Assembly: GCF_900101525.1 (NCBI RefSeq)
Contig: NZ_FMZD01000001.1
Span: forward strand, 62,001-126,000
Reading direction: 5' to 3'
DNA: 64,000 nt
Source of the DNA: Marinilactibacillus psychrotolerans
GTDB lineage: Bacteria; Bacillota; Bacilli; Lactobacillales; Carnobacteriaceae_A
The position numbers and the translations under genes are program-made. The notes below the pieces were generated by a model, which was not told the origin of the DNA, did not search any database, and was given only the letters and a program-made list of their open reading frames with translations. This document shows positions 21,032 to 30,121 of the stretch, one piece after another (position 1 is the stretch's first letter; each line of letters opens with the position of its first letter).

Positions 21032-21373
21032 TTATGCTCTTTCTAAAACATTTTCTTCTAAAAAAGTATTAAATATTCCTTCTACCATTGTCCTAGCTTG
21101 TTCGTAATTTACATCTTTATAGATATCAATTTTTTTTAATCCATTATTAGAGACTGTTACGATTTTTAATTCAGTTAAATCCTTGGAAATTGTAATTTTT
21201 AACTTTGGAGCCGCTTTGTCAGTGACAAGCCTACTTAGCGTTCTTTCATAAATAAAAGCACCATTTTTATTTTCTGAAAATCCATGATCCTTTAATGTGT
21301 ATCTTTTTGCTTCTGAACTTACTTTATATTTATCTTTACTCCCTAACAATCCATCCATCGGCTTTGTAGCCAT
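21032..21373 (-). CDS. DUF1831 family protein next to a cysteine desulfurase
   Basis: A 113-residue cytosolic protein that I recognise as DUF1831, a family found mainly in Lactobacillales and usually placed between a NifS-like desulfurase and mnmA. The fold is not evident from motifs. It has a KITISKDLTELKIVTVSN beta segment and a C-terminal helix VNYEQARTMVEGIFNTFLEEN. There is no cysteine at all, so it cannot carry sulfur as a persulfide. An assembly or regulatory role for the desulfurase or MnmA is possible but only inferred from position. GGAGGAATT precedes the ATG, and 43 bp separate it from the desulfurase gene. Confidence 0.75.
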   Translation of the reverse strand: MATKPMDGLLGSKDKYKVSSEAKRYTLKDHGFSENKNGAFIYERTLSRLVTDKAAPKLKITISKDLTELKIVTVSNNGLKKIDIYKDVNYEQARTMVEGIFNTFLEENVLERA

Positions 21374-21416
21374 AATAAAATTCCTCCTTTTTTGGTTTCA
21401 TTTCAATATAAGTCAA

Positions 21417-22565
21417 TTACTTTAACCGTTTAATTATTTTTGAAAGTTCAATAACAACTTTATCGATGTCTTTTTCAGTTGTACCCAGCCCTAAACTAAT
21501 CCGAACTGTTTCGCTTATAGCTGAATGCTCTACTCCAAACATTGCACTCAATACATGACTTGGATCCACGTTACCAGCTGTACAAGCTGAACCTGTGGAA
21601 ACTGCAATTCCTACCAAGTCTAAATGAATCAACAATCTTTCTGCATCGATTCCCTTCAAATATATACTCACTATATGCGGCAGTGATGAGTCATAAGATC
21701 CATTAATTTCTAAGTCTACTCCTGCTTGCTTAAGGTTGTTAATAAGTTTTTCTTTAAGTTTACGATAATAGACATTACGCTGTTTTTTATCTTTCATCAT
21801 CAATTCAACAGCTTTTTGAAAGCCGATAATTGCGGGGATATTTTCTGTTCCAGCTCGTCTTTTTGTTTCTTGTTCTCCGCCTAGTATTAGGCTAGGTAAT
21901 TTAATATTTTCTCTGCAATATAAAAAACCGATCCCTTTAGGTCCACCTATTTTATGAGCTGATACTGATAAAAGATCAATATTCATTTCGTCAACATCAA
22001 TATCTTGAGATCCATAAGATTGTACAGCATCAGTATGAAAAACAACTGCGGGATTGCTGTTTTTTAATATAGAACCAATTTCTGCTATGGGCATAATAGA
22101 TCCTACTTCATTATTTCCAGACATAATGGATACTAAGATCGTATCATTTCTTAAAGCTGCTTTTACTTGTTCTGCGCTAACAAATCCATCTTTATCTGCT
22201 GGCAAGTAAGTCACATCAAAACCCTTTGATTCAAGGTATTTCATAGGTTTTAATACCGCTTCATGCTCGATATTCGTTGTAATAATATGTTTTCCTATAG
22301 ACTTATATTTTTCTGCTGTTTTTAAAATGGCTGTATTATCACTTTCAGAACCACCACTGGTAATGATGATTTCATTTGAGTTTGCGTGAATACTCCTTGC
22401 AAAAACAGCTCTTGCTTCATCCAAGTATCCTCTGCTTTTTCTTCCAAATTGATGGATACTTGAAGCATTTCCAAAAGTAGTCTGCATTGCTTCGCTCATA
22501 ACTTCTATTACTTCTGGGTACATGGGACTTGTAGCTGCATAATCTAAATATATTGTACTTTCCAT
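21417..22565 (-). CDS. Cysteine desulfurase, NifS/IscS-like (tRNA thiolation branch)
   Basis: A PLP enzyme that takes sulfur from cysteine to form an enzyme persulfide. The 382-residue protein starts MESTIYLDYAATSP. It has the PLP lysine in SAHKIGGPKG, the substrate-binding HTDAVQ, and the active-site Cys in STGSACTAG. RAGTEN is also conserved. It probably supplies MnmA, since the order desulfurase-DUF1831-mnmA matches the YrvO-MnmA pairing of Bacillus. It sits 37 bp after gshF, so cysteine use for glutathione and for thiolation may be coexpressed. The only purines before the ATG are GGAGAG, very close to the start, so initiation may be inefficient. Confidence 0.93.
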   Translation of the reverse strand: MESTIYLDYAATSPMYPEVIEVMSEAMQTTFGNASSIHQFGRKSRGYLDEARAVFARSIHANSNEIIITSGGSESDNTAILKTAEKYKSIGKHIITTNIEHEAVLKPMKYLESKGFDVTYLPADKDGFVSAEQVKAALRNDTILVSIMSGNNEVGSIMPIAEIGSILKNSNPAVVFHTDAVQSYGSQDIDVDEMNIDLLSVSAHKIGGPKGIGFLYCRENIKLPSLILGGEQETKRRAGTENIPAIIGFQKAVELMMKDKKQRNVYYRKLKEKLINNLKQAGVDLEINGSYDSSLPHIVSIYLKGIDAERLLIHLDLVGIAVSTGSACTAGNVDPSHVLSAMFGVEHSAISETVRISLGLGTTEKDIDKVVIELSKIIKRLK

Positions 22566-22602
22566 CTCTCCACATTCTTTCTATATTCTTCCTGGCTTCG
22601 AT

Positions 22603-24882
22603 TTAATACAATTCTGGAAATAGCATTTCTAAAATGTCTCTGGTTAATCTTCTCCCTTTTCCTTCGGTAACAAAAGCATGCATGTGCATGGCAGGATTGA
22701 AATTTGCTTCAATTACAGTATAACCTGGATCCTCCGGAGTACTTGGTTTAGTGTAATCAGGAATAATCAGATCGATTCCTGTAACTTTCACTCCCAGTGG
22801 CACTGCCATTCTTGATGCAAGTTCTTTATAACTTGAGTGCATTTTATCCGTATAATCTATTGAGTCTCCACCAGTTGAAATGTTTGAATTCTCTCTAAGG
22901 TAAACGATTTCTCCTGATTCAGGTACACTGTCGAATGTATATCCTTGTTCTTTCAAAGTCAATGCTTCAACGTTGCCGAACTGTATTTTTTCAAGAGGCG
23001 CTCTATGGTTTGTTCCTCTAAGCGGATCCATATTTTTTTGTTCAATCAGTTCTCTGACCGTCTGACTGCCGTTCCCTTTTACATTCGCCGGAACTCTACG
23101 CAGTACGGCTTTCACTTTTCCATCCAATATAAAAAATCGATATTCAGTTCCTGTTGCAAATTCTTCAACTAATATGGCTGTATCTTCTTTAAAAGCAATT
23201 TCCAGTGCTTCTTTAAAATCTTCTTCTTGAGGAGAATTCTTAAATATCGAAATACCTAATCCATAGTTTGTTGATTTCGGTTTTACTACGACTGAACGAT
23301 TCTTAAACTTATAATACGCTGCTTTTGCTGCTTCCAATGATTGAAACTCTTCTCCATCTGGAACATTAAAACCTTTACTCTTTAATATTTTTTTCGTTAC
23401 TGTCTTATTCTCCATGATCCAGTGAGAAATATAGGTATCTTTGGCGGTCATGTTAGCATTTTTTACATATTCTTCATGATTTTTATACTGCAATTTCAAG
23501 AATTGATCACTTTCATCCAACACTTCTACTGTTATTCCTTTTTGAAGAGCATCAAACAAGAGTAACTGCGAAGACATCTCCATTCCTTCAAATCCATTCA
23601 GTAGATACGGTTTTTCGTTTGCTTCTTGCTTATATTGAGTACCAAGTTTTCGTCCTACTTTTAAATACTGATCGATTGAATCAATCTGTTGGGTTAATCG
23701 GCCTGCTAGTGTTTGAGAAGGATCCTCTAAGGCCTCCACAGCCTGGTTAATAACCTCAAAGTATTCAGAGTCAACTTTTAATTCATTGGCTATTGCCCGC
23801 ATCTCTTTTAAAAGTTTCATTCCTTCTTGATAATAAGCTGGTTTAGCAAATGGATCTTCTGAAGCTGTTTGTTCGTTTCTTTCTGTTCCTTCTTTGATTG
23901 CTTCTTTTGCTTTAGAATCTTCTATCCAAATCATTAAGATAGAAAACAGATGAATGAAGCGTGCTTGTTCATTTGTAATTCCAAGTTTACTGTAAGGATT
24001 TAAATCGAAAAGACGAAATTCAACATATTCGATTCCTGTATGATTTAACTGATCTATTTTTTTAGCGTTTCCTCTCAAGCGTGCAGCACCATAAAACTCT
24101 CGCTCTTCACTTAAAATACCTTCAGCTACTAATTGTTCAATATCCGTTACGTAATGTGCAACTTCATCATATCTAACAATGACATCAGTGGAATTATGAT
24201 ATCCCATCGAACTATTCCGGACACTTCTAACTGGTTTTGTTAAAGGTGTCTCTTCTTTATCTTGTTCAAAAAAAGAGTGATGTGCAAATGGCGCAGCACC
24301 ATATAAATAAGTCAATATCCATTGATATCTCAAAAAGTTTCTTGCTAATTTTAAATGCAGTTCATTTTTCACTTCTTTAATTGAATCATATTCTGTCTGA
24401 TGATCAAATACCTTTTTGACAAACTGCTCTGAAAAAGAAAAATTATAATGTATTCCACTGATTAGTTGCTTTTTCTTTCCGTATTTTTCGGCAAGTTTTT
24501 CTCTATACGCTACTTCCTTCTGATCGCGTACTCTTACAATTGGAATTTGTTCTGTTTCCGGAAGACAAGCAGGCATGCTAAAAGGCCAGATATACTCATC
24601 CGATTTGACTGACCGCTGCATAACATCATTCAATGCATTTAACCATTTAAATGTTTCTTTTAAGGAATGCTCGGGGGGAGTAACCAATTCTAATTGAGCT
24701 TCACTGAAATCTGTTTGAATATACGGATGGTAAGAACGGTCCCCTAGTAGTTCTGGATGATCCGTTAGAGCAAGTTTTTGATTGTCGTCTACACGTATAC
24801 CCTCTTTTTCAATTCCGAAGGTACCTTCTAAAACTGATTTTTCAAGTTTATTCACTTTGATTATATCTTTAATATTCATCAT
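22603..24882 (-). CDS. gshF: Bifunctional glutamate-cysteine ligase/glutathione synthetase GshF
   Basis: Makes glutathione from glutamate, cysteine and glycine in one polypeptide. The 759-residue length is typical for GshAB/GshF of Gram-positive bacteria. Residues about 1-450 are the glutamate-cysteine ligase domain, with FGIEKEGIRVD, LELVTPPEHS and GIHYNFSFS. Residues about 490-755 are an ATP-grasp domain, with KPKSTNYGLGISIF, LVEEFATGTEYRFFIL and VIEANFNPAMHMH. It opens the gshF-desulfurase-DUF1831 group and is divergent from rarA. A GTCTC...GAGAC inverted repeat at 24940-24954 lies in the shared upstream region and could be an operator. GAGG precedes the double ATG. Confidence 0.95.
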   Translation of the reverse strand: MMNIKDIIKVNKLEKSVLEGTFGIEKEGIRVDDNQKLALTDHPELLGDRSYHPYIQTDFSEAQLELVTPPEHSLKETFKWLNALNDVMQRSVKSDEYIWPFSMPACLPETEQIPIVRVRDQKEVAYREKLAEKYGKKKQLISGIHYNFSFSEQFVKKVFDHQTEYDSIKEVKNELHLKLARNFLRYQWILTYLYGAAPFAHHSFFEQDKEETPLTKPVRSVRNSSMGYHNSTDVIVRYDEVAHYVTDIEQLVAEGILSEEREFYGAARLRGNAKKIDQLNHTGIEYVEFRLFDLNPYSKLGITNEQARFIHLFSILMIWIEDSKAKEAIKEGTERNEQTASEDPFAKPAYYQEGMKLLKEMRAIANELKVDSEYFEVINQAVEALEDPSQTLAGRLTQQIDSIDQYLKVGRKLGTQYKQEANEKPYLLNGFEGMEMSSQLLLFDALQKGITVEVLDESDQFLKLQYKNHEEYVKNANMTAKDTYISHWIMENKTVTKKILKSKGFNVPDGEEFQSLEAAKAAYYKFKNRSVVVKPKSTNYGLGISIFKNSPQEEDFKEALEIAFKEDTAILVEEFATGTEYRFFILDGKVKAVLRRVPANVKGNGSQTVRELIEQKNMDPLRGTNHRAPLEKIQFGNVEALTLKEQGYTFDSVPESGEIVYLRENSNISTGGDSIDYTDKMHSSYKELASRMAVPLGVKVTGIDLIIPDYTKPSTPEDPGYTVIEANFNPAMHMHAFVTEGKGRRLTRDILEMLFPELY

Positions 24883-25027
24883 TATTCAAACCTCATCTAT
24901 GCTTTCTTGGAGCTGATTCAACTTACATATTATCACAAAGTCTCTCATTGAGACAGTATAAGATTACGGAACCTCTTTATAACAACATGCAAACTTACGT
25001 TCAAAAATAGAGATTCGATTAATACCA

Positions 25028-25036
25028 TGTTATACT
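25028..25036 (+). promoter_or_regulatory. Extended -10 promoter element of rarA
   Basis: TGTTATACT is an extended -10 (TGn plus TATACT) about 30 bp before the rarA start codon. I see no good -35 at the right spacing, which is common with an extended -10. Confidence 0.5.
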
Positions 25037-25068
25037 AGTAGTAAGATTACTAGAAAGGAGTCCTAAAT

Positions 25069-26331
25069 TTGAGTCAACCTCTTGCGTATCGAATGCGCCC
25101 AACTTCTATTGATACACTTGTTGGTCAGGAACATCTTGTCGGTGAAGAAAAGATTATCTGGCGAATGGTCGAAGCTAAAAGATTATCTTCAATGATTCTT
25201 TACGGACCCCCAGGGATCGGAAAAACAAGCATTGCCAGCGCAATTGCCGGTTCAACTAAATATGCTTTTCGAATGCTTAATGCTGCGACAGATACAAAAA
25301 AGGACTTACAAATTGTAGCTGAAGAAGCTAAAATGAGTGGAACAGTTATTTTACTATTAGATGAAGTACATCGTTTAGATAAACCAAAACAAGATTTTCT
25401 TTTGCCACATCTTGAAAATGGTCGAATCATCATGATCGGGGCAACTACTGAAAATCCCTATATATCAATTCATCCTGCAATCAGAAGTCGTTCTCAAATA
25501 TTTGAATTATTTCCATTAACAGAATTTCAAATACAATCAGCACTACTTCGGGCAATTGACGATACAGAGAAAGGATTAGGACACTTAAACTTACAAGTGG
25601 AAGAGCAAGCTTTGCTCCATTTATCGAGAGGAACAAATGGCGATCTGAGAAGTGCTTTAAATGCATTGGAGTTAGCTGCTGAATCAACCAAGCCTGACGC
25701 AGATAAAGTGATTCATATTACCCTTCCTATAGTTGAAGAATGTTTACAGCGTAAAGTACTGACACACGATAAAGATGGGGATGCACATTATGATGTAATA
25801 TCTGCTTTTCAAAAATCTATCCGCGGAAGTGATGTGCACGGGGCGCTTCATTATCTGGCCCGATTACTTGAAGCCGGCGAATTGCAGATTGTCTGTAGAC
25901 GCTTAATGGTAGTAGCTTACGAAGATATTGGACTAGCTAACCCTGCTGGTTCCGCTAGAGCTGTAACAGCTGTACAAGCCGCTGAAAAGCTTGGTTTGCC
26001 CGAAGCACGTATTCCGCTAGCAAATGCAGTTATTGAACTATCTCTTTCTCAAAAATCAAACTCTGCTATCGTAGCTGTAGATAAAGCCCTATCAGATGTT
26101 CGTAATGGCAAAAGCGGCCAAGTACCTAATCACCTTAAAGATTCTCATTATAAAGGTGCAAAAAATCTAGATCGGGGCGTTTCATATAAATATCCCCATA
26201 GTTTCCCTGGATCATGGGTCAGTCAACAGTATTTACCAGATTCGTTAAAGTCCGAGACTTATTATCTCCCCAATCCTTCTAGTAAGTTTGAAGAAGCATT
26301 AGCAAAACAATATAAGAAGTTTAACACTTGA
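25069..26331 (+). CDS. rarA: Replication-associated recombination protein A (MgsA/RarA AAA+ ATPase)
   Basis: A clamp-loader-like AAA+ ATPase that acts at stalled replication forks. The 420-residue product has Walker A YGPPGIGKTS, Walker B LLLDEVHRL, sensor 1 IGATTENP, and the sensor 2 region NGDLRSALNALELA. The C-terminal oligomerisation domain has GSDVHGALHYLARLLEAGE and AYEDIGLANP. The start is a TTG, 8 nt after AAAGGAG, giving MSQPLAYRMRPTSIDTLVGQ as in homologues. It is followed by a 6S RNA gene, as the rarA homologue is adjacent to bsrA in Bacillus subtilis. Confidence 0.95.
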   Translation: MSQPLAYRMRPTSIDTLVGQEHLVGEEKIIWRMVEAKRLSSMILYGPPGIGKTSIASAIAGSTKYAFRMLNAATDTKKDLQIVAEEAKMSGTVILLLDEVHRLDKPKQDFLLPHLENGRIIMIGATTENPYISIHPAIRSRSQIFELFPLTEFQIQSALLRAIDDTEKGLGHLNLQVEEQALLHLSRGTNGDLRSALNALELAAESTKPDADKVIHITLPIVEECLQRKVLTHDKDGDAHYDVISAFQKSIRGSDVHGALHYLARLLEAGELQIVCRRLMVVAYEDIGLANPAGSARAVTAVQAAEKLGLPEARIPLANAVIELSLSQKSNSAIVAVDKALSDVRNGKSGQVPNHLKDSHYKGAKNLDRGVSYKYPHSFPGSWVSQQYLPDSLKSETYYLPNPSSKFEEALAKQYKKFNT

Positions 26332-26400
26332 ATTTCAAATAAATAAACGCTTCCTGTTAATATATACGCTCAAATAGTCTTATATAATAAATTATGTTCA

Positions 26401-26429
26401 TTGACAAATTTCATTGCTCATGCTACTAT
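26401..26429 (+). promoter_or_regulatory. Strong sigma-A promoter of the 6S RNA gene
   Basis: A perfect -35 TTGACA (26401-26406), a 17-bp spacer and TACTAT (26424-26429) with an upstream TGC extension. It lies about 70 bp after the rarA stop and predicts a transcript start near 26436. Confidence 0.85.
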
Positions 26430-26435
26430 AAAGAT

Positions 26436-26637
26436 AAGATTTCTGAGGTGTACGCGGTGTCGACTACATGTGTTGACCGAACATTTTTATTTTTGAATAG
26501 GGATTCTAAAAGGAAAATTTATGACATGCCTTATCACTTGGACGTCAGACATTTTCCTGGTGAAGCCCACCTGCTTATTGTGCGGGTTCAACCAAATACG
26601 ACAATCAACCGGCACCATCGGATTTCTTATACTTAGA
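26436..26637 (+). ncRNA. ssrS: 6S RNA
   Basis: A candidate 6S RNA of about 200 nt that would bind RNA polymerase holoenzyme by imitating an open promoter. The ends form a long closing stem: GATAAGA...TCTGAGGTG at the start pairs with CACCATCGGA...TCTTATAC at the end. The middle has the A/T-rich, poorly paired region expected for the bulge, then a long apical hairpin around GAAGCCCACCTG...GTGCGGGTTC. It has a consensus promoter, a terminator and the expected position after rarA. An 80-codon frame inside it lacks a ribosome binding site and is not counted as a gene. Confidence 0.82.
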
Positions 26638-26642
26638 TTTTC

Positions 26643-26672
26643 AAACCACTCTACTTTTGTAGAGTGGTTTTC
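26643..26672 (+). terminator. Terminator of 6S RNA
   Basis: A perfect 12-bp stem AAACCACTCTAC / GTAGAGTGGTTT on a TTTT loop, followed by a T-rich tail. Confidence 0.9.
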
Positions 26673-26767
26673 TACTTTTAATTTATCTTTATTTCTTATT
26701 AGTATATATTCTTAAATTATTTCTAGTATAATAATAGTAAGAAAACATTTTAAAGGAGTGGTAAACC

Positions 26768-27229
26768 ATGTTACAAGAATATAGAAGAATATTAGTTGCT
26801 ATAGATGGTTCCAAAGAGGCAGAAAAAGCATTTCGAAAAGCCGTGGAAGTAGCAAAACGTAACAATGCAGCACTTATACTAGCCCATGTCATTGATACCC
26901 GTGCTTACCAGTCATTTTCTACATTTGACGCCTCCATTGCTGACAATGCACGACAAGAAGCCGAAAATACTCTAAAAGAATACAAAGAGTATACAAAAAA
27001 TGAAGGATTATCAGAAGTAAAAATTATATTAGAATTTGGGTCTCCTAAGGTCATTGTTGCAAAACAAATACCTGAATCTGAAAATATTGATTTGATTATG
27101 TTAGGAGCTACTGGTTTAAATGCAGTTGAACGAATTTTTGTTGGGTCAGTTTCTGAATACGTTATCCGTCATGCACGTTGTGATGTCATGGTCGTTAGAA
27201 CAGATTTAAAAAATGAAACAATTAAATAA
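26768..27229 (+). CDS. Universal stress protein, UspA family
   Basis: A 153-residue cytosolic UspA-domain protein, probably ATP-binding and induced on growth arrest or stress. The nucleotide-binding pattern is present: VAIDGSKEAEKAF at the N terminus and GATGLNAVERIFVGSVSEYVIRHA at residues about 118-141 (G-2x-G-9x-G-S/T). It ends CDVMVVRTD. AAAGGAG lies 9 nt before the ATG. It follows the 6S RNA terminator, so it has its own promoter in 26671-26750, where TATAAT-like sequences are present. The specific stress cannot be read from the sequence. Confidence 0.93.
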   Translation: MLQEYRRILVAIDGSKEAEKAFRKAVEVAKRNNAALILAHVIDTRAYQSFSTFDASIADNARQEAENTLKEYKEYTKNEGLSEVKIILEFGSPKVIVAKQIPESENIDLIMLGATGLNAVERIFVGSVSEYVIRHARCDVMVVRTDLKNETIK

Positions 27230-27234
27230 AGCAA

Positions 27235-27272
27235 AAAAAGCATTCTCCAAGATCTTGGAGAATGCTTTTTTA
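27235..27272. terminator. Bidirectional terminator between usp and ackA
   Basis: A perfect 36-bp palindrome, AAAAAGCATTCTCCAAGA and its complement, with A-run and T-run flanks. It works for both converging genes. Confidence 0.95.
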
Positions 27273-27281
27273 TTTAGAGTG

Positions 27282-28469
27282 TTATTTAAGTTTTTCTACG
27301 TCACGAGCAATCATAACTTCTTCATCAGTCGGAACTAGTAATACTTTCACTTTTGAATTTTCTTTAGATATAAAACGTTCTTTTCCACGTACATTATTCT
27401 TTTCAGGATCAAGTTCAGCTCCCAAAAATGTTAAACCATTTATAATGTTTTCACGAGTTTCCACACCATTTTCGCCGATTCCAGCTGTGAAGACTATTGC
27501 ATCTACACCATTCATAGTAGCAGCATATGAACCAATATATTTTCTTACACGGTCTTCAAAGATACGCAGTGCTAATGCAGCATCTTCATTAGTAGCTTCA
27601 GCGTCTTCTAAATCACGCATGTCACTAGAGATTCCTGAAAGACCTTTCAAACCTGATTTATTATTTAAAATATAAATCATATCATTGATATTTTTTATAC
27701 CTTCTTTTTCCATCAAGAACGGAAGTAAAGAAGCGTCAATATCTCCTGAACGAGTGCCCATTGTTACTCCAGCCAATGGTGTAAATCCCATTGAAGTATC
27801 AATGGATTTTCCACCTTCAACAGCAGTAACTGAAGCTCCATTTCCTAAGTGACAAGTAATGATTTTCAAATCTTCAATTGGTTTTCCGATCATATCAGCA
27901 GCTCTTTCCGCTACATATTTATGACTAGTACCGTGAGCACCATATTTACGTGCATTATGCTTCGTATAATATTCTTTAGGGATGCTGTACATATAATTCA
28001 CTTTAGGCATTGTTTGGTGGAAAGAAGTATCAAAAACAGCTACGCTTGTGATGTCTGGCAAAATTTTACGGAATGCTTTTATCCCTGTTGCATTTGCAGG
28101 GTTGTGTAAAGGTGCAAACTCAGATAACTCTTCAATTTGGTTAATAACTTCATCATTGACTAGTGCTGAATCATCGAAAATCTCTCCACCAGCAACTACA
28201 CGATGGCCAACTCCGGTAATTTCATCAAAACTTTCAATGATATTTAGTTCAGTTAGTTGTTTTAAAAGCATCTCCACAGCTAATTCATGGTCATTAATAT
28301 CTAATATATCTTCATATTTTTTACCTTCACCATATTTAATTGTGAAAATCGAATCGTTCAATCCAATACGTTCTACAATACCAGAAGCCAATACTTTTTC
28401 TTCAGGCATTTCAAATAATTTCCACTTTAAACTAGAGCTTCCAGCATTTATTGCAATTGTTTTAGTCAT
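27282..28469 (-). CDS. ackA: Acetate kinase
   Basis: Interconverts acetyl phosphate + ADP and acetate + ATP, the ATP-yielding end of the pyruvate-acetate route fed by pyruvate dehydrogenase. The 395-residue protein begins [19 protein letters not shown], an ASKHA-fold phosphate motif. It has [54 protein letters not shown] and [14 protein letters not shown]. All regions are complete. AGAGGAGAG precedes the ATG. It lies 21 bp after a ytxK-like methyltransferase gene, the same order as in Bacillus, and ends at the shared terminator with usp. Confidence 0.97.
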   Translation of the reverse strand: MTKTIAINAGSSSLKWKLFEMPEEKVLASGIVERIGLNDSIFTIKYGEGKKYEDILDINDHELAVEMLLKQLTELNIIESFDEITGVGHRVVAGGEIFDDSALVNDEVINQIEELSEFAPLHNPANATGIKAFRKILPDITSVAVFDTSFHQTMPKVNYMYSIPKEYYTKHNARKYGAHGTSHKYVAERAADMIGKPIEDLKIITCHLGNGASVTAVEGGKSIDTSMGFTPLAGVTMGTRSGDIDASLLPFLMEKEGIKNINDMIYILNNKSGLKGLSGISSDMRDLEDAEATNEDAALALRIFEDRVRKYIGSYAATMNGVDAIVFTAGIGENGVETRENIINGLTFLGAELDPEKNNVRGKERFISKENSKVKVLLVPTDEEVMIARDVEKLK

Positions 28470-28490
28470 TCATTTCTCTCCTCTTTATTT

Positions 28491-29510
28491 TTAAAATGAT
28501 TCATTAAACTGAGTTTTTTTCCATTGATTAATTTCTTTTAGAAATTCTTGCATTGCTGCAATATTTTTGAAATCTGGTGTGGTAGCTAATAATACTTCTT
28601 TGGCTTGGACCGTATTTTGACCCTTTTTTTGTAAAATCAAAATTGACTTTCTAGACTGCTCTGTCTTAAATATTTCTTTAGGAAGAGTAATCATTCCTTG
28701 GAAATATCCGACTTTTTGAATATAGTCTAATAATGACTTAGCTTCTTCTGTTTCAAAAAGATTAGCCGGTACCAGATAAAAGCCAAAACCGCCATCTTTA
28801 AGATATCTCATACCTTGTTCAATCATTAAATAATGAGTATAAGAATGCCCAGAATTAAATGATGTTTCATAATCTTTAGCTTGTTCATCAATCGGGTAAT
28901 AACCTATAGGCAAATCAGATACAACGCTATCTGCCGGATCAATCAATAAATTGCTTAAGGCATCTTGATGAGTTAAATTAATGGTTAAATTCTGTAATGC
29001 AGCACTAATAGCCGCTAATGATAATAGTAAATCATCATTATCGATACCCGATAATTGAATTAACCTATTATCTTTTTTCAAAAAATAATAAATTGTATAA
29101 AGCAGATTCCCTGTTCCTACAGACAAATCTAATAAATGATAGGTTGTCGTTTTAGGTGGCGCAATGGTCTCAACTATATAAGCCATAAGCGATCCAATTG
29201 AGTCAGGTGTCATCTGATGGTTTGGTTGTACATAGTCTTCTCGCATTCCTTTTAATATAGAAAGCTGAATCCCTTGCCTTACTTCGCTAGGAGATATTTC
29301 AGAAAGGGCAAGCTGTTCATAGATACTGTTCAGTTGAATTTGACTTTCTTTTGAAGGTTTCCCCTCCAGTACTCGAACAGTCTTGTCATCTAATAAATTT
29401 TCTCCTGTTTCAATCAATGCTTCCAAGTAGGAAATATTTAATTCTTCTTTTAAAACCTGAGAAGATTGATCAAGAGTATGGTAGACAGTTTCAATTTTAT
29501 CTGTCGACAC
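28491..29510 (-). CDS. YtxK-like class I SAM-dependent methyltransferase
   Basis: A 339-residue protein related to the adenine-specific N6 DNA methyltransferases of type I restriction systems but encoded next to ackA, as ytxK is in Bacillus. The SAM-binding motif I is LLDLSVGTGNLLYTIYY. The catalytic (N/D)PP(Y/F)-like motif is changed to SDLPIGYYP, matching the YtxK group. FYLVPANLFE and KSILILQKK follow. Whether it methylates DNA at all is unknown. The start is a GTG, 7 nt after GGTGG. No restriction or specificity subunit is nearby, so it is not part of an R-M system here. Confidence 0.85.
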   Translation of the reverse strand: MSTDKIETVYHTLDQSSQVLKEELNISYLEALIETGENLLDDKTVRVLEGKPSKESQIQLNSIYEQLALSEISPSEVRQGIQLSILKGMREDYVQPNHQMTPDSIGSLMAYIVETIAPPKTTTYHLLDLSVGTGNLLYTIYYFLKKDNRLIQLSGIDNDDLLLSLAAISAALQNLTINLTHQDALSNLLIDPADSVVSDLPIGYYPIDEQAKDYETSFNSGHSYTHYLMIEQGMRYLKDGGFGFYLVPANLFETEEAKSLLDYIQKVGYFQGMITLPKEIFKTEQSRKSILILQKKGQNTVQAKEVLLATTPDFKNIAAMQEFLKEINQWKKTQFNESF

Positions 29511-29555
29511 CTTTTGCCCACCTTTCTACATCACTCTACGTATATTCTTATAATT

Positions 29556-29604
29556 GACTGATTGTGTATTGGAATCGAGAAAATTCGTTTTTACACAATC
29601 TGTC
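29556..29604. repeat. 12-bp inverted repeat upstream of the methyltransferase gene
   Basis: GACTGATTGTGT (29556-29567) and ACACAATCTGTC (29593-29604) are complementary at 11 of 12 positions with a 25-nt loop. It sits 45-95 bp upstream of the methyltransferase start codon, in the otherwise featureless 29511-29818 spacer. It could be an operator or a leader hairpin. There is no T-run, so a terminator is unlikely. Confidence 0.5.
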
Positions 29605-29707
29605 AGTTTCCGAAAAACGCATCGTTTATAAGCTGAAATATTAATCTCTTTAACATACTTATTCTAACTGATTCTTAAGGTTTTCTCAAGGAATTTAAGA
29701 ATACAGA

Positions 29708-29758
29708 AATATAAAAAAAGAACCAAGACGGCTTTTATAAAAATCCGCTTGATTCTTA
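29708..29758 (-). terminator. Terminator of the rplU-prp-rpmA operon
   Basis: AAGAACCAAGACGG pairs with CCGCTTGATTCTT (two mismatches) around a 13-nt loop, followed on the minus strand by TTTTTTTATA. It lies about 60 bp after the rpmA stop. Confidence 0.88.
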
Positions 29759-29818
29759 AAATAATATCTGATTATCTTGTATCTAGTTTCCAATGAAAAA
29801 GTCTTTATCTCATCATTT

Positions 29819-30103
29819 TTAGTTAGCTACTGGGTATACAGAGACTTGTTTTTTATTCTTGCCTTTACGTTCGAAACGAACAACACCATCAATTTTTGCA
29901 AATAAAGTGTCATCTCCGCCTTTTCCAACGTTTTCTCCAGGATAAATTTTAGTACCGCGTTGACGGTATAAGATTGATCCACCTGAAACAACCTGACCAT
30001 CACCACGTTTAGCGCCTAAACGCTTAGACTGTGAGTCACGTCCGTTAGTAGTAGATCCGCCACCTTTTTTATGTGCGAATAACTGTAGATTCATTTTCAA
30101 CAT
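29819..30103 (-). CDS. rpmA: 50S ribosomal protein L27 with cleavable N-terminal extension
   Basis: L27 reaches the peptidyl-transferase centre through its N terminus. The 94-residue precursor starts [18 protein letters not shown]. The first nine residues up to LQLF are the Firmicute-type extension removed by the protease Prp before AHKKGGGS. Removal is needed for ribosome function in Staphylococcus. The prp gene is directly upstream (18 bp), between rplU and rpmA. The remainder, [29 protein letters not shown], is standard L27. GGAGGTGC precedes the ATG. Confidence 0.97.
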   Translation of the reverse strand: MLKMNLQLFAHKKGGGSTTNGRDSQSKRLGAKRGDGQVVSGGSILYRQRGTKIYPGENVGKGGDDTLFAKIDGVVRFERKGKNKKQVSVYPVAN

Positions 30104-30121
30104 TAGAATGCACCTCCATTA

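Noticed and set aside
26394-26636. An 80-codon frame after rarA
   Set aside because: It overlaps the -35 to the end of the 6S RNA, has no ribosome binding site, and reads unlike a protein.
28491-29510. Type I restriction-modification HsdM
   Set aside because: No hsdR or hsdS nearby, a changed catalytic motif (DLPIGYYP), and the ytxK-ackA gene order all point to the housekeeping YtxK group.
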